Positions 1 through 12,038 of a DNA stretch of 64,000 bases are shown one piece after another. The DNA comes from Neodontobutis hainanensis (lineage: Eukaryota > Chordata > Actinopteri > Gobiiformes > Odontobutidae), in NCBI GenBank assembly GCA_024349245.1, contig JALDNG010000748.1, positions 1 to 64,000 of the forward strand, given 5' to 3'. The notes beneath the pieces were generated by a model that saw nothing but the letters and a program-made list of their open reading frames with translations, made no database searches and was not told where the DNA came from. Every line of letters starts with the position of its first letter. Positions within the stretch are counted from its first letter, which is position 1. Both the position numbers and the translations under genes were made by a program.

Positions 1-782
1 TGGCAAAATTCAGGATTTTGGTCACATGAGTTTTTAATGAACTCCAAATATCTTCTGAAAATGATATCTTGTATATTATTTCCAATATGATATATTTACG
101 AATAAAACATTGAATTTCGGAATTTGAAAAGTTATAAATAATTTTTTTGTGTTTTAGAAATGAGAATGAATAATATTAACCGAAATTCAAATCGTGGAAA
201 GAATATAATCTCATTCATCTGCATAGAATTGGCAAAATAGATATTCTTCAAGTTAGATATTATCTAAAATAGAGCTTAAATAACCTTATCAAACAAAATT
301 AAAAAACTTTATCATGATTTTCATCTGTTTACTTTTATAACTGCAAAATAATGATCCTAAACATATGAGCGAAATAGCTTATATCGCTTGAAAAACACCT
401 CACAAAATTTAATCACAGAGATTAAAAATCTATTTTTCAATTTCAAAAAAGTTGGCCATTCACGATTTTGGTAACTCGAATATTATCATGATTAATAATT
501 CATTTTGATACTTCTGCATCTTATCCAAGTGAAGAAGAAGAAATGCTTCATAAAATTGATAATTGTCATGAATATCAAAAACTATAATTTATTTTAACGT
601 GTAAAGATAGAGTAAAATATTGAAAATTTAATACATTTACCTTTGCGTCTAATGAACCAGTTAAATGCCTCGAGATTTAACTAAGATCAAGAGAACAGTT
701 ATTTTAAAACAAGTAGCATTTACAGATTAAAAAGTGACGATTTTATGCGAGAATATCTGTTTTTAAAATTAGTTGTCTGTTT
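1..782. other. A+T-rich spacer, nothing recognised
   Basis: I see no convincing open frame, RNA gene or repeat here. The stretch lies outside the duplicated units and its 5' continuation is beyond the window. The last 50 bases may hold the decayed N-terminus of the coding remnant that becomes readable at 783. Confidence 0.5.
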
Positions 783-1627
783 GGTAGAGTTCGTCAGGAG
801 CAACATAGTATGATTAACCGTAATATCACAGAAGATAAAACATTGAAACTGAATAAATTCATGGAAATATCAAATTTTTACTGCGTATTTTCAAAATGCA
901 ACACATAAATAAAGTGAAATTTGTTATCACGTCCCTGATGAAAAATTTTAAGGTCTCTGAACACACTTTGGTGGGACAGATGTACTTTCGATAAAAAAAA
1001 CGCAAATGTTTCAAAATTCAAGATTATTGATATGTGAAGGATGTAATCCCAGGAATTTAAAGGAAATAATAGTTAGCAAAGATGTTTGAAATAATACCAG
1101 GGTAGTTTGGATGACGATGACATGTAATTAGTTGATTCAAGAAAAATAGCTGGGAGAACCCTTGGAGGAAAGAATCGGTTGAGTTGAAAACGAGTAAGAG
1201 AGATTTGCTAGGCAACCACTCATTTTGAAAGGGTTCTCAAGAATTTGCGGAATCGATCTTTTCAAACCGGTATCTCATTCATTGGCCATTTTTGGAATAA
1301 AAATTATGAAAATACTTTAGTCGTAATTTTTTCATAATATTAATGTTAGATCTACTGACTGGCATATATTCGGCGTGTGTGACCAATCCTTAAGCACAAT
1401 ATGATTCTAAGTCTAGAACGTGTCCAGATTTATCATTAAAGTGGTTATACGTTCACAAATCTGTGACTGGAAGATGGTGTTGGCCTGAAGTTTTTTGAAT
1501 TATTTTCAGTTTATATAATCAAACATATATCATGTCGAAAAATCTTTGTGTAGAATGGACGCCGTTTCATAGTTTTGAGCACATTGAGTACACCATCCAA
1601 ATTGATAAGCAGAAATCAGATGTTTAA
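783..1627 (+). pseudogene. decayed unrecognised gene, possibly RhoGAP-like
   Basis: A chain of short plus-strand open pieces with coding-like composition: 783-908, 914-994, 1006-1089 running in the same frame to 1320 with several stops, about 1394-1498, and 1532-1627. The last piece opens with MSKNLCVEWTPFHSFEHIEY. The pieces at 783-1100 resemble the helices of the RhoGAP-like family genes in this window: an LFGR-like start, then VKFVITSLMKNF, then NLKEIIVSKDV. That likeness is by eye and weak. Local G+C is higher than in the flanks, as expected for old coding sequence. The minus strand also has open stretches at 1,080-1,300, so strand is not certain, but plus reads better over the full length. 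Several frameshifts and stops mean it cannot make a full protein. Confidence 0.35.
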
Positions 1628-2766
1628 TTAAGATTTATGAGACAATTTCTAAGTTGACTTCAAAAAAGTTAATTTAAAGAATTCTTACGGTAGTATAAGA
1701 AAATAAATGGTCTCACGATTGATAAAAATTCCAAAAGTAAGATATATCCCTGAGATATCTAAAAAACTACGAGAATGATTGCCTGTATGTTTATCGTTAA
1801 GAAATAAAATTTTAAATAACCGTTTCTTTGACTACGTCTGAACAACTAAAATTATACACTATCTGTAAATATTTTGATAAAACTTCCACATTAAACTAAA
1901 CAAATGATAGAAAATCAAATAAATTTAATTATTTTTGTATTGCAATGAAAAATTTGAATCTTAGAAAGTAAGGTTGATGTTTACAGTGAAAGAACTCGAG
2001 AATTTGCATCTTAACCAAATCCATCGGGTATAATGTAGTAACTAAAGGACACTCAGAAAGAAAAAGTCCCACAAGCATTAGGAGAACGTCAGGATAAAAC
2101 TAGATATATTTAAATATAAATGTAGAACATAATTGATAAACATGAAATTTCCATTTATGATATCAGATAGGCATTGTCTCAAGAGATAGTTTAACATAAA
2201 TTTAAACTTGTGTTTTGATTTATCATTATTACAATTACAGATTCGTCCACAACTATATTCGATTTAGATCACTTTATGTATATAGAAATAAGAAAATCAA
2301 AAAGATCAAACGAAATAATATAAAAAGACAAAAATTAATTAAATAAATTCATTTCACTGTATTTTTTTCACAAACTCGGACTTATGAGAGAAACACTTTG
2401 AAAAGCTGAGATAGAATTTCAGATATTCATGTCATCATTTCTTCAGATGCATTAGGTCAATCATTAAAGCAGTGGTTTATACTTTTAATAGACCGAAAGA
2501 TTCCTAGATATGATGGATATGATAACTTTTGAAAGTAAATACTGAAAAATACATTACTCAATGTAAAGATAGATGATACAATTGGTGCAGTGTGAAATCT
2601 CGCGATTACACCGGCAAATTCACGATAGATGATTTAAAGCACTGATAAAAGAATCTTGAAAATAATTCAATTATGCAATAAGTTTAAAAAGGATATGCCA
2701 CGTAAATTTTTGAATATCATAGTTATGCTTCTTACACCATAAGTCAGTTTTGTAAAGTCAAGTGTT
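1628..2766. other. spacer left of retrotransposon copy A
   Basis: No gene-like reading is visible on either strand. The right edge at 2,766/2,767 is where similarity to the second large unit (47,190 onward) starts. The sequence left of that point is unrelated to the sequence left of 47,190. Confidence 0.45.
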
Positions 2767-2827
2767 TATAGTCTGATCATTTGATGCCATTAATAATAAT
2801 TAATATAGCGCATATCTTTTTCATCCA
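2767..2827 (-). repeat. terminal direct repeat of gypsy copy A, left (3' end)
   Basis: Matches 6,772-6,833 in the same orientation. The part near 2,805-2,827 is more damaged than the equivalent in unit C. On the minus strand it follows the integrase stop codon and the CCCGTGGGA stretch, as a 3' LTR would. Confidence 0.6.
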
Positions 2828-2844
2828 TTATTCCCTCCCACGGG

Positions 2845-4030
2845 TCATAAGACAGCATTCCGCGCCATTCTTTCCGATCTTCTTAGTTCTGTTACGGGAG
2901 GTGGCAGCTCACCACTGTTTGGATTTTCTTCCGGAATATTGCAGGAGACAAAGCGGTTGAAATGAGTTTTTATGCGGCGGTCTGTGTCGTGAAGGTAAGT
3001 TAGCTCATATACACGATTTCTTTTTTCGGCAACTCTGAAAGGACTTCGATTATTGGTTCTTATGTTCCTCGAGATATTTTTTTCATAAGGACACAATCAT
3101 CTACATTGTAAAACATTGACGTCATATTTTGGTCGTAACAACTTTTCACTGCTTAGATACTTGTTTTTGTGCATTCTGAAATTTTTCCATGAATATTTCT
3201 CATGGTATTCTTTAATTTTGTGACATGTTAATGTTGGTTGTTCTGAGTTTTCACTTTGATGCACCGAGAAAAATGTCAGTTGGATGTCTTATATTTTTAC
3301 CGTAAATTATCTCTGTCGCAGTGTATTTGGTAGTTCGGCTCGCCCTCGCCCTTATCGATCACGCATTGTATTCAAGGAATGTATCCCACGTCGGCGAATC
3401 GTTGCGAATAAGACTCCTAATTGCTTTTTTGATTTTTTTGTTGTATCGCTGCACTAGCCCGTTACACATGGGGTGGTATGGAGTTGTTAGTGTTTTGTGT
3501 GACCAGAGATATCTACACAGATGCTGAAATTGACTTGATTCGAAGTCTGAACATTGATCGGAGTGAATTTTGTCTTGAATTCCGAATCGAGAAACGACGA
3601 GAGAGAAAAAAGCTCGTGCTGTCGTATCTGCTGATTTGTTTGGCACAGCCTGTATTTCAATCCACTTTGAAAAGTAGTCAATGAAGGCGATTAAATGGCG
3701 GTTTCTGTTGTTTGATAAGGTTAGCGGCCTGATAAAATCGACTTCATACAACTTAAAGGGATGATTGAAAGCTATCGGAATAGCTCAGCCTCTGGAGTGT
3801 AATTCTTTGATTTATTAAGAGAACAGGTTAAACATCGTGATTTATTGTCTGATGTACCCCGATCAATACCGGGCCAGTAGCATCGCATTTGTTAATGCAT
3901 ATGAGATTAAGGATTTTATCATGTACTAATGATAGGATATATGGCTTCATCTCCTCTTTTATAACTGGTTTCTGTCCTCTGTGATGTCTGTGATATAGGA
4001 TGCCCTGATCAACAATTTGGTAATTTATGA
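2845..4030 (-). pseudogene. gypsy integrase, copy A, broken
   Basis: The catalytic core lies in 3,359-3,751. EVDFI holds the first catalytic aspartate and HSDQ the second. The position of the catalytic glutamate reads Q within NGLVQRYNKK, where unit C keeps E, so the active site is damaged. The N-terminal zinc-binding region lies at 3,828-4,030 and has frame breaks. The C-terminal tail at 2,845-3,096 ends in an arginine-rich TELRRSERMARN stretch, as many gypsy Pol proteins do. In an active element integrase would insert the cDNA; this one cannot be functional. Confidence 0.85.
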
Positions 4031-4041
4031 ATTTTAACAAT

Positions 4042-4480
4042 CTATCCAGGTATTAAGGCTGTACAACTTCTGTGGGGGTTTTGGTTCCTGTTAAGTGTTT
4101 TATGAAGTATCTTGATAACGTTATCTTTTTTTTGTTCATCCATTATATTAATATCTGGCATTATTTCAATTGCATTTATTGACCTGGATAAGCCATCAGT
4201 GATTATATTAGATGTTCCCTTAACGTATTCAATGTCGAAGTCGAATTGCTCTAGTTCAAGGATCCAACGGTCTCGTCGACCTCTGATATCCTTCATTTGC
4301 TTTAAACGTAGTAAGTGTTTATGATCAGTTCTCAACGTGAATTTCGACCCGTAGATATAATGCAAAAAAAATTTCGAACCACCCAAACAATTGCGTTGAG
4401 TTCATTGTCAATAATAGCATAGATGCGTTGAGCATGGTTCAAGCAGTGACTTGCAAAAGCGATAGAATTAAATTTTTTTA
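4042..4480 (-). pseudogene. gypsy RNase H, copy A, broken
   Basis: An open stretch at 4,042-4,386 contains FTLRTDHKHLL, with a catalytic-type aspartate, and the typical gypsy run ELEQFDFDIEYVKGTSN just before the integrase linker. The upstream part to about 4,480 is readable only with frame changes. Its normal role is removal of the RNA strand after reverse transcription. It sits between RT and integrase as expected. Confidence 0.8.
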
Positions 4481-4599
4481 ATTATTTAGGGAAAGGCAAG
4501 CTCCGATAGCCTTTTCTGAAGCCTCACAATTTAGATTAAACTTTTTTATGTCTGGAAGCCCAATTGTACTAATGTTACATAAAGCAACATTCATTCCAT

Positions 4600-5600
4600 T
4601 AAATGAGGCTACACACTCCTTCGATCAAAACCAAGGTGTATTTTTTTGAAACAAACTTATAAAACTGTGCGGAATATCTGGCTAATTCAGTATGAACCTT
4701 TGAAAAGTGTTACAACACTAGAATAATGAAATTAACTCAGATTTATTTAAGAGTGTCTTCAAATCTTGTATTGCCTTAATTCCTTCTTCATCTGCTGATA
4801 ATCCCAAGTTGGATATTTTGAATTCAAAATTCAACCTCTTGTAAATAGAATTTACATATTTCGAAATTTTATTTTAGACCGCTTGACCTTATTTTCTGAA
4901 AGTATTATTTAAAGTGTTTAATATGTTCCTCCAAACTGTATGAATATACCAATATGTCGTCGAGATAAACTTCTGTGTTTGAGGATTTCTGAAAACGATT
5001 ATCCATCAACCTTTGAAAAGTAGCTAGCGCGTTGCATAGGCAGCACGGAAGAACATTAAATTCGTATAAACCTCACCCTTGCCATGGCAGAAGGCCGTTA
5101 TCTCGTTAGATGATTCGTCAAGGACGATTTTCATGAAGCCTGCTTTGAGATCTTGAATTAAAAACATTTTGGACCACTACATCGATCGAATAAATCATCT
5201 CGAAGAGGTAATGTATATTGGTCTTTCACTATTACTTCGTTCAGTTTTCGAAAATCTACGCAGATGCGATTTCTACCGTTCTTTTTTTACGACTACTACT
5301 ACCGATGCACGCCACGGGCTTTTACTTTCCCGTATTATGTTTCGATCAAGCATTGTTTTTATCTGACTGGCTATTTCTTCCTGGAGAAGCGGATATTCTG
5401 TATGGCCTTGAACAGTGGTAGTTAATATTCTCTGTGATAATTTTATTGCCGACTGTATCGATAAATCTGTAGTCGTCTTCGGATAATGCAAACACATCGT
5501 GTAAACACGCTATAATATCTTGAATGGACTCTGAGGGACGTTCAGTGGTTGCAAAACATTTTTTTGTTGATGTTTTTGTCAGGGTTATATTGGATGAGCA
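4600..5600 (-). pseudogene. gypsy reverse transcriptase, copy A, broken
   Basis: The N-terminal motif lies in 5,273-5,497 and reads QIKTMLDRNIIRESKSPW, the usual gypsy RT fingers region. The catalytic box reads YLDD on the minus strand at about 4,951-4,970, so the paired active-site aspartates survive. Many single-base frame breaks separate these blocks, and no continuous polymerase can be read. Unit C carries the same region at 49,150-50,000. Confidence 0.8.
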
Positions 5601-5621
5601 TAAATCTATTATTAGTTCATG

Positions 5622-5900
5622 CTATGCGATAAAGTCTCCGTCAATTATCATTTTATGATTTAATTTTTCAACAACCTCAATGTCCCAGTTGGTTTCCAGA
5701 TCATTCATTTTTATCAAAAGGTTGCATCGACCAAGTACTTTTATAAGTTCTCCTGTCACTGTGAATATTGTAGTATGTGATGGTGCTATTTCTCCTTGCA
5801 CAGCGCATTCGTCGATAAGCGAGATGTATGATCTTATATTGACAAGAGCCGCTATTTTTGCTGAGGGCAGGAGAGTTACATTCACTTATGGGCAACTTAC
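5622..5900 (-). pseudogene. retroviral-type aspartic protease, copy A, active site lost
   Basis: The segment reads AALVNIRSYISLIDE where unit C reads AALVDTGSCISLIDE. The catalytic D-T-G triad is therefore replaced by N-I-R. The family normally cleaves Gag-Pol as a dimer with one such aspartate per subunit, so loss of this residue should abolish activity. The frame joining it to gag is also broken near 5,930. Confidence 0.8.
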
Positions 5901-5929
5901 AAGAGAAGAATAAAAGAATGACAATAACA

Positions 5930-6795
5930 ACGATTAAAATAATTTTTTCAGTAGATCTAGTGGATTTCAGTTTCAGACATATCCTTCTAACGTGGCCTTG
6001 AAGACGTAAGTAGTTGCATGGGACAAAACCTTTGCATTCCAGTACTTGATGACTAGCTACTCCACATTTATCACACGATGTAGGAACGTTGGAATCACGT
6101 TGGACGCTGAGTCTCAATGTCGCGAGTTTGTTCTCGATTGACTCTAATCTTTCATGTGTTGACTTCTTTCGATAGTCTGTCTTAGGAATGATTGCAGCAA
6201 TATCCTGTTCCGGGTTTGAACACTCTGTCGCAACAGTCTCTAAGTGTTCAGAGGCTAACAGAATTTCTGCCTTGATGCATAAATCGGTGAGTGATAGGTC
6301 TCCAAACAATCTGAGCTGTGTAGCAATGGCCGATGGAAGAGACTGGAGGATGCGCTGTTTGATCATAAAGCTTATATCCAAGGGACTCAGTGACGGCATA
6401 CTGTATGTTAAGTTAAGGTTCAATTCACGCGAAAAATCCTGGACTCTCTATGCTGGACTTAATTTAGAGTTTGAGAATTTGACGAAATGAAAGAATGTGT
6501 CCCTCATGGGTTTGACTTCTTGGGAGATCCATTTATTAAGAGCATCCCATTTTTTTCAAGATTGAGGCATCGTGTAAACCTCTGATTTTGAATAAGCGGA
6601 TAGCAGATGCTCATCAAAGAACGTGGGAACGATCAACGACTATCTTGTTGTTTCCAAATTCTGTGCTGGTGCAAAGGACTCGAAACGAAGTATCCATTGC
6701 CTGGCATCGGTTGTTCGAGATAGAACTGGAATCTTGATGTCGGATAAAGCAATCCCGTAGTCTCCACCAAATATAGTCTTATCATTTGACGACAT
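5930..6795 (-). pseudogene. gypsy gag with zinc knuckles, copy A, broken
   Basis: The start codon at 6,795 (minus) falls inside the terminal repeat. The capsid-like part includes SPLDISFMIKQRILQSLPSA. Two CCHC-type knuckles follow. The first, CDKCGVASHQVLEC, has complete C-x2-C-x4-H-x4-C spacing. In the second, CNYLRLQGHVRRIC, the second cysteine is replaced by L. Frame breaks occur near 6,600-6,700. In an active element Gag forms the particle and the knuckles bind the RNA. Confidence 0.78.
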
Positions 6796-6833
6796 TAATT
6801 ATAATTAATCTAGCGTATGTCTGTTATACTACA
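6772..6833 (-). repeat. terminal direct repeat of gypsy copy A, right (5' end)
   Basis: A 62-base repeat of the left end that contains the gag start codon (6,793-6,795). Read on the minus strand its outer edge begins TGTAGTATAACAG. Confidence 0.65.
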
Positions 6834-9800
6834 CTGCATGTAATTAGTTTTGTCAATCTCATGCTAAATATATGCATTCTAAATTAGAAAAACAAAATAA
6901 ATAATTTAATATTTATAAAATTCTCAAATGTATTACCCTAACCTATGAATTGTAAATTTACACATTGCACTTATTCGAATTTAAACACAAGATATTCTTT
7001 GAGTTTCCATTGATTTATTGAATTATTTTCAAACAACATTCTCGTTCAACTCTTTTAACCTGAAGAGATTTGATTTTTATGAACAGTAATAAAAATCAAA
7101 TTTAACGATTTTTGAATAAAATACAATGAAACAGATGTAAATTAAAGGTTTCAAAATCAGAAAAACAAATTTCTAAGATATCTAAAACAAAATACAATAT
7201 TTTGAAAATGTTGTTAAAATCATTGATTGTAAAAGAAAAAATTCACAAATGATCACGTTCATACCTATTATGGTACGTGTCTCGTAAAACATAACATTAT
7301 TTTATTTTTTGAAAACGAATGTCTTTAACTTAGTTTTTAGAAGAAAAATATATTCAAACTATTTTACGGTTAACAGTATTTTTGAAACAGTTAAGTTTCT
7401 TTGCTCGCATAGTTAACACACAAAGCATTCCTCATAACATTAAAATAATAATTGGATAACAGCTATAAAATCTGAAAGATTTCATTATAGAGTATAAAAA
7501 TGATATGTAAAATCAATAAAAGAATATACAGAGATATTAAAGCAAACGTTTCACGATTGAATGATACTAAATATCATATGTTAAATTTATGAGAAAAAAA
7601 TTAATAAATATGGTATTCATAAACAGTTTACAGCAAATCTGATGTTATGTATTAGATGATAATTAATTTTCGTGTTTTCTTTATAAAAGTGTCTAACGAA
7701 GTCATTTAGCGTATAAAAATAAAATTTGATATCTATTTATTTCAAATGGAAGCAAACTTCAAGTTTATCAATTGATCAAAATAATTCACGAAATTCAAAA
7801 ACAAACGATTGGATTATATTTCCTTATCTGAGAGGAATTATAATTTGATCACAAAAACTTTCGTGATGATACATCTAATTTAACTTTTATTCCAAATTTA
7901 ACAAAAATTTTTCAAAGAATACTTTCGATATAATTTAGGATAAATTCTCTTTATTTTATCAAAATAAATTTGCAGTTTTATGGATGATATATATTGTTGA
8001 TTTTTATCGATCATTGTAGTGTTATCATGAAATCACTTTTAGTTCATAATAATAGTTAAGTCATTCGAAAATTTTGTCTTTTTCAATTTATCCCACAGGT
8101 TTTACTTTGTAGCTAAAAAAGATAAAGTGAGTATGAACGTGTTAATCCATATGAAGTATTATTTGTTATTAAATGACGGTTAAAGAATAGAAAATCAAAC
8201 ATATTTCGGTTCTCATCATAAATTATATTATCACATATTATTTGAAAACTATTTGATGGTGGTCAAATTAAATTTTTATGTTTTATGTTCACCTGCTTAT
8301 AAATTACTCAAAGGTCGGTTTTTCAAGAATTATTTTTGAAAATTTTGTTATTTTATAATCAATCAAAACAAGATATTCATAAAAGAAAAAAGTTGCTCAA
8401 ACTTTTGTGTTTAGAGATACATAAATAAATATTTAAATTTTGATTTATGTTAAATCTATCATACAAAATCAATGGTAATTTTTTTATCGATGTTTAAAAA
8501 TATTTTTTAATTGTATCAAATTTATACTTAAATCATTTTTAATGTGTTTACTATTTTCAATAACCAACAATATTAGAAAGATATTAATATTCAAATGTTC
8601 TTTTGATTTTATATCATAACCAATTTATCATTCAAGATGATATTACTTGATGTTAAATATGAAATAATTTTATTTCATTGATAACAATAATTAAAAATTT
8701 TAATGAAAAAATTTGAATAAATTGATTCATGACATTGGTTAATTTCAAAAAATAAAAATTCAATTGTTCAATCTGTTAAATGTTTTCATTGAATATTTAA
8801 AAAGATGATTTTATACATATTAGACATTGGAGTTAATATTTGAGTAATATTCTTAGTTTTGGCTAAACTCGCCTCTTTTTTATCTGTTTATTTATCTTAA
8901 AGCTTGTTTTGGTTTTTATAAAAACATTTAATGATTTAAATATTTGATGTTGAACAAATAAATCTTGTTGAAATTCACAAATCTGTAGTATGATCGTTCA
9001 TCAAGATTCTGATGGTGCTAATAAACTTATTTAATGCATATTCGAATTTTTTAAGTTTGCATGATAGTTTTGAAATTATTTTGATATGATTGAGGCATCG
9101 ATATTTACTTATCAGTGAAACTCAAAGAGAGATCCTTTTTCTTTGATAAAATTAAAAAAAATCTCAAATAAACATTCCTAAGATTTAAAATAATACTTGT
9201 AATGATGATAATTAAATAGAATTTATATTTTTCTATTTTTACAAAAATTATTTAATTTAATAATTGGACTTTAAATATTTATTTCAAAAAATTCCACTCG
9301 AATTTTGTATGAATATTAATATTTTTACATTATAGATCAAGGAGAGAAAGTATAAACTCGCGATTTTATGATTGATAACACACTAAAAATATGAAATTAG
9401 CAAAAATTATACACTTACTTAAAAATTATTTTTTGAATGTATTAAAACAAATAATATATTTTTAAAGTAATTTCTTGATTTCCATCAAATTGCACAAATT
9501 ATAAATAAAAATCAATCTCTTGAATATTTTGGTTTTGATTGTTATAAATTTTTTTGTTCCTTATACATCATTCAGAAACAACTGATATCTTAGAGATAAC
9601 TTTGTCAATGTATGCTGAGATATTTTGAGTTATAAACCTTAATATTAGGAAACCATGGAGAAATCTGGATGAATACGCGAAATAAAAAATCTACTTAATT
9701 TATAAATTTTCTAAAGAAATCTCGAGAGAAAAATTAAAACATTTGTGAACAATTTAGAAATGTTCGCAAGAAAAAATATCGTGAGTAACTATAGTTAAAT

Positions 9801-12038
9801 TAGATTTATCACCTTTAGAATTATAGACAATTTTTTTAGCTTCTAAATATAAATAAAGTTATTTTTATTTTTGTTTAAGAAAATCAGAAAAATAAAAAAT
9901 ATGTTTTAACACATCAAATAAAAAAAAATTTTTAACTTTATTTTTGAGTTAGATTTACATTCATTATCAAATCAGAACTACGATTTTCGAATATCTCTTC
10001 ACAAATTCTCATCGTCAAAAATAAAAATATTTTTCTTTTTTCTCGCTTTTTAAAATTTTATCAAAATTTAGCTTAAAACGTAAATTTGATTTACTTTAAT
10101 AATTTGTGTTTTTCAAAATCTAATTTGCCCTATTATTCGAATATACACAGAAAATAAGATCATAGTATATTTTAAGATGAAAATAATATTCATATTTTTT
10201 ACGTTCAAAATAAAAACTTATAAATATTATATTTAATTTTCAATCTATAACAGAATTTAAAAAAAAATGTCTTCATATCCTCTCAATTACGATTTTATTC
10301 AACTATACAAAAGTGATTTAATTTTGTCTCTTTAAATATGAAGATGTTCAGTTGAGTTAATGTCTTTCATAAAGTAAATACAAATAAGCTTTCTTTAAAA
10401 CTAGTATTGAAAATAAGTTTCAAAAATTAATAATTATCTATTAATGAAACTCATGTATAGTATAATTATATGATATATCTTTCATTTTTTTCTCATTCGA
10501 AAAAATTTGTTTAGAAAGATTTTTTCAAAAGTAATCTTTATAGGATTAATCTTGATATTTAGAAAGATATTTAATAAAAATAGATACGAGAAAACTCTAT
10601 ATTAATTAAAGTAAGTAAAACATTTGATTTGTTGATGCATTTAAGCTTTCTGTTATGTGTTGACATTATATTTAATAAATTGTTTTTCGAAAGATTGAAA
10701 ATCTTTCAAAATTAGCAATTAAAATATGTTATCATTACATTGAGTTTTCAGTTTAATAAATCTTATCCAGATAAATTGGAAATCGTAAATATATATTTAC
10801 TATGGATGTAAAATTTTTTTGAAAAAAAGATTTGTTTACATCTTCTCATTATTTTCAGAAGACTACATATTTTAAAATTGTTAGGTAATGTTTAACAACA
10901 TTAATAAATGGCTTTACTTGCTTGCTTTCGATTTTATGGGGAACTTTGTCCATATAGATATTGCAGATCGATATATTTTAAATATAATTTTTTGATTTAA
11001 ATCAAGTGAAAAAATAAATAAAAATATTTAATTTATATGTTTAAAATGAAATTAAAATTTAAATGAATTAAATTTTAGAACTTGTTTTAAAAATGTAAAA
11101 AATTAAGTCGAAAAAATTATTTTAATAAAATAAGAAAAAATGAAAATTTAAAAAAACATATTTTACCAGCATTCAAAAGCATAATAAAAAAAGATCAGCC
11201 AAGCTTAAAATAATCTAAGCGGAAATGCATTTTTTGAAGGGTAAGTTGAATTCTAAAAATAAGCTCAACTCTAAATTATTATATCTTAAAATAATTCGAA
11301 GAGTTTCGATATAATAGGGGAAGATAATGAAGATCATTCTATTGAATACATTTTTGGAATAACACATGGTATTTTGAAAACTTAAAAGAGTATTTATAAT
11401 CAATTTAAATTGAAATATTCATCAATTAGACAAAATCTAATAAAATAAATAGTATATTTCAAATATGATGAATTATTTTTTACTTACACCTGTTATAAGC
11501 CAAGAATTTATTAAGTATTTCAGAAAACGATAAACTTACATTCATTTTAAATAAGTTTAACGGTTTTTGTAATTCTTTTATTTATTTGATATTCGTTATC
11601 GTAACGATGAATTTTGAAGCATAAAGCAAACATAAAAATTGAAAACGAGCTCAATCACGAAAGAAAAATAAAATAAATAAAAATTAAATTTTAAGAACTA
11701 AAACAGTTAATAAGTATCTTTTTCTTTAACCATCTGTTTATATAATATATTTTCAATTATTCATTTAAATTATAAAATTTAACAATGTCCTAAAGGGATT
11801 AAGATTTTCTTCAATAATTGTGAATAAAGTGATGAACCCATCATATGTAAATAAAATCATCAAAATTAGAATTAAACATTGATGATTAGATTTAATAAAA
11901 AAGATCAAAATACCAGGAAAAAACAATTTAGTGGTGAGGATAAATGATTGTTCTAGCAACCGCAAGCTAAAGTGTTGTTTTTAACATTTTATCATAGATA
12001 ACACATGACTCTTTCGTTCGTAGTCTTAACCATAAGAG
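6834..12038. other. 5 kb A+T-rich spacer, duplicated in unit C
   Basis: No gene is seen on either strand. The two small open frames here (11,215-11,403 and 11,765-11,965, minus) have low-complexity F/I/L/N composition and look like chance. The whole stretch recurs at 51,249-56,447, and the part from about 8,280 has a more distant match in 26,900-31,225. Conservation reflects recent duplication, not evident function. Confidence 0.7.

Larger units (their letters stand above)
2767..6833 (-). mobile_element. Ty3/gypsy-type retrotransposon copy A, decayed
   Basis: A roughly 4 kb element read right to left: gag with CCHC zinc knuckles, aspartic protease, reverse transcriptase, RNase H, then integrase with a C-terminal tail. 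This protease-RT-RNaseH-integrase order is the Ty3/gypsy order. Short direct repeats bound it at 2,767-2,827 and 6,772-6,833. The coding region carries many frameshifts and stops, and the protease active site is lost, so it cannot move by itself. No convincing target-site duplication was found. The same insertion is present in unit C, so it was probably in place before the A/C duplication. Confidence 0.88.

Noticed and set aside
3321..3684. Plus-strand frames across the gypsy integrase
   Set aside because: Antisense shadows of the integrase core on the minus strand.
2767..6833. Endogenous retrovirus with an envelope gene
   Set aside because: No envelope-like frame follows the integrase before the terminal repeat; the element is a plain gypsy retrotransposon.
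11215..11965. Minus-strand frames at 11,215-11,403 and 11,765-11,965
   Set aside because: F/I/L/N-rich composition typical of random A+T-rich sequence; the frames are broken in the near-identical unit C.
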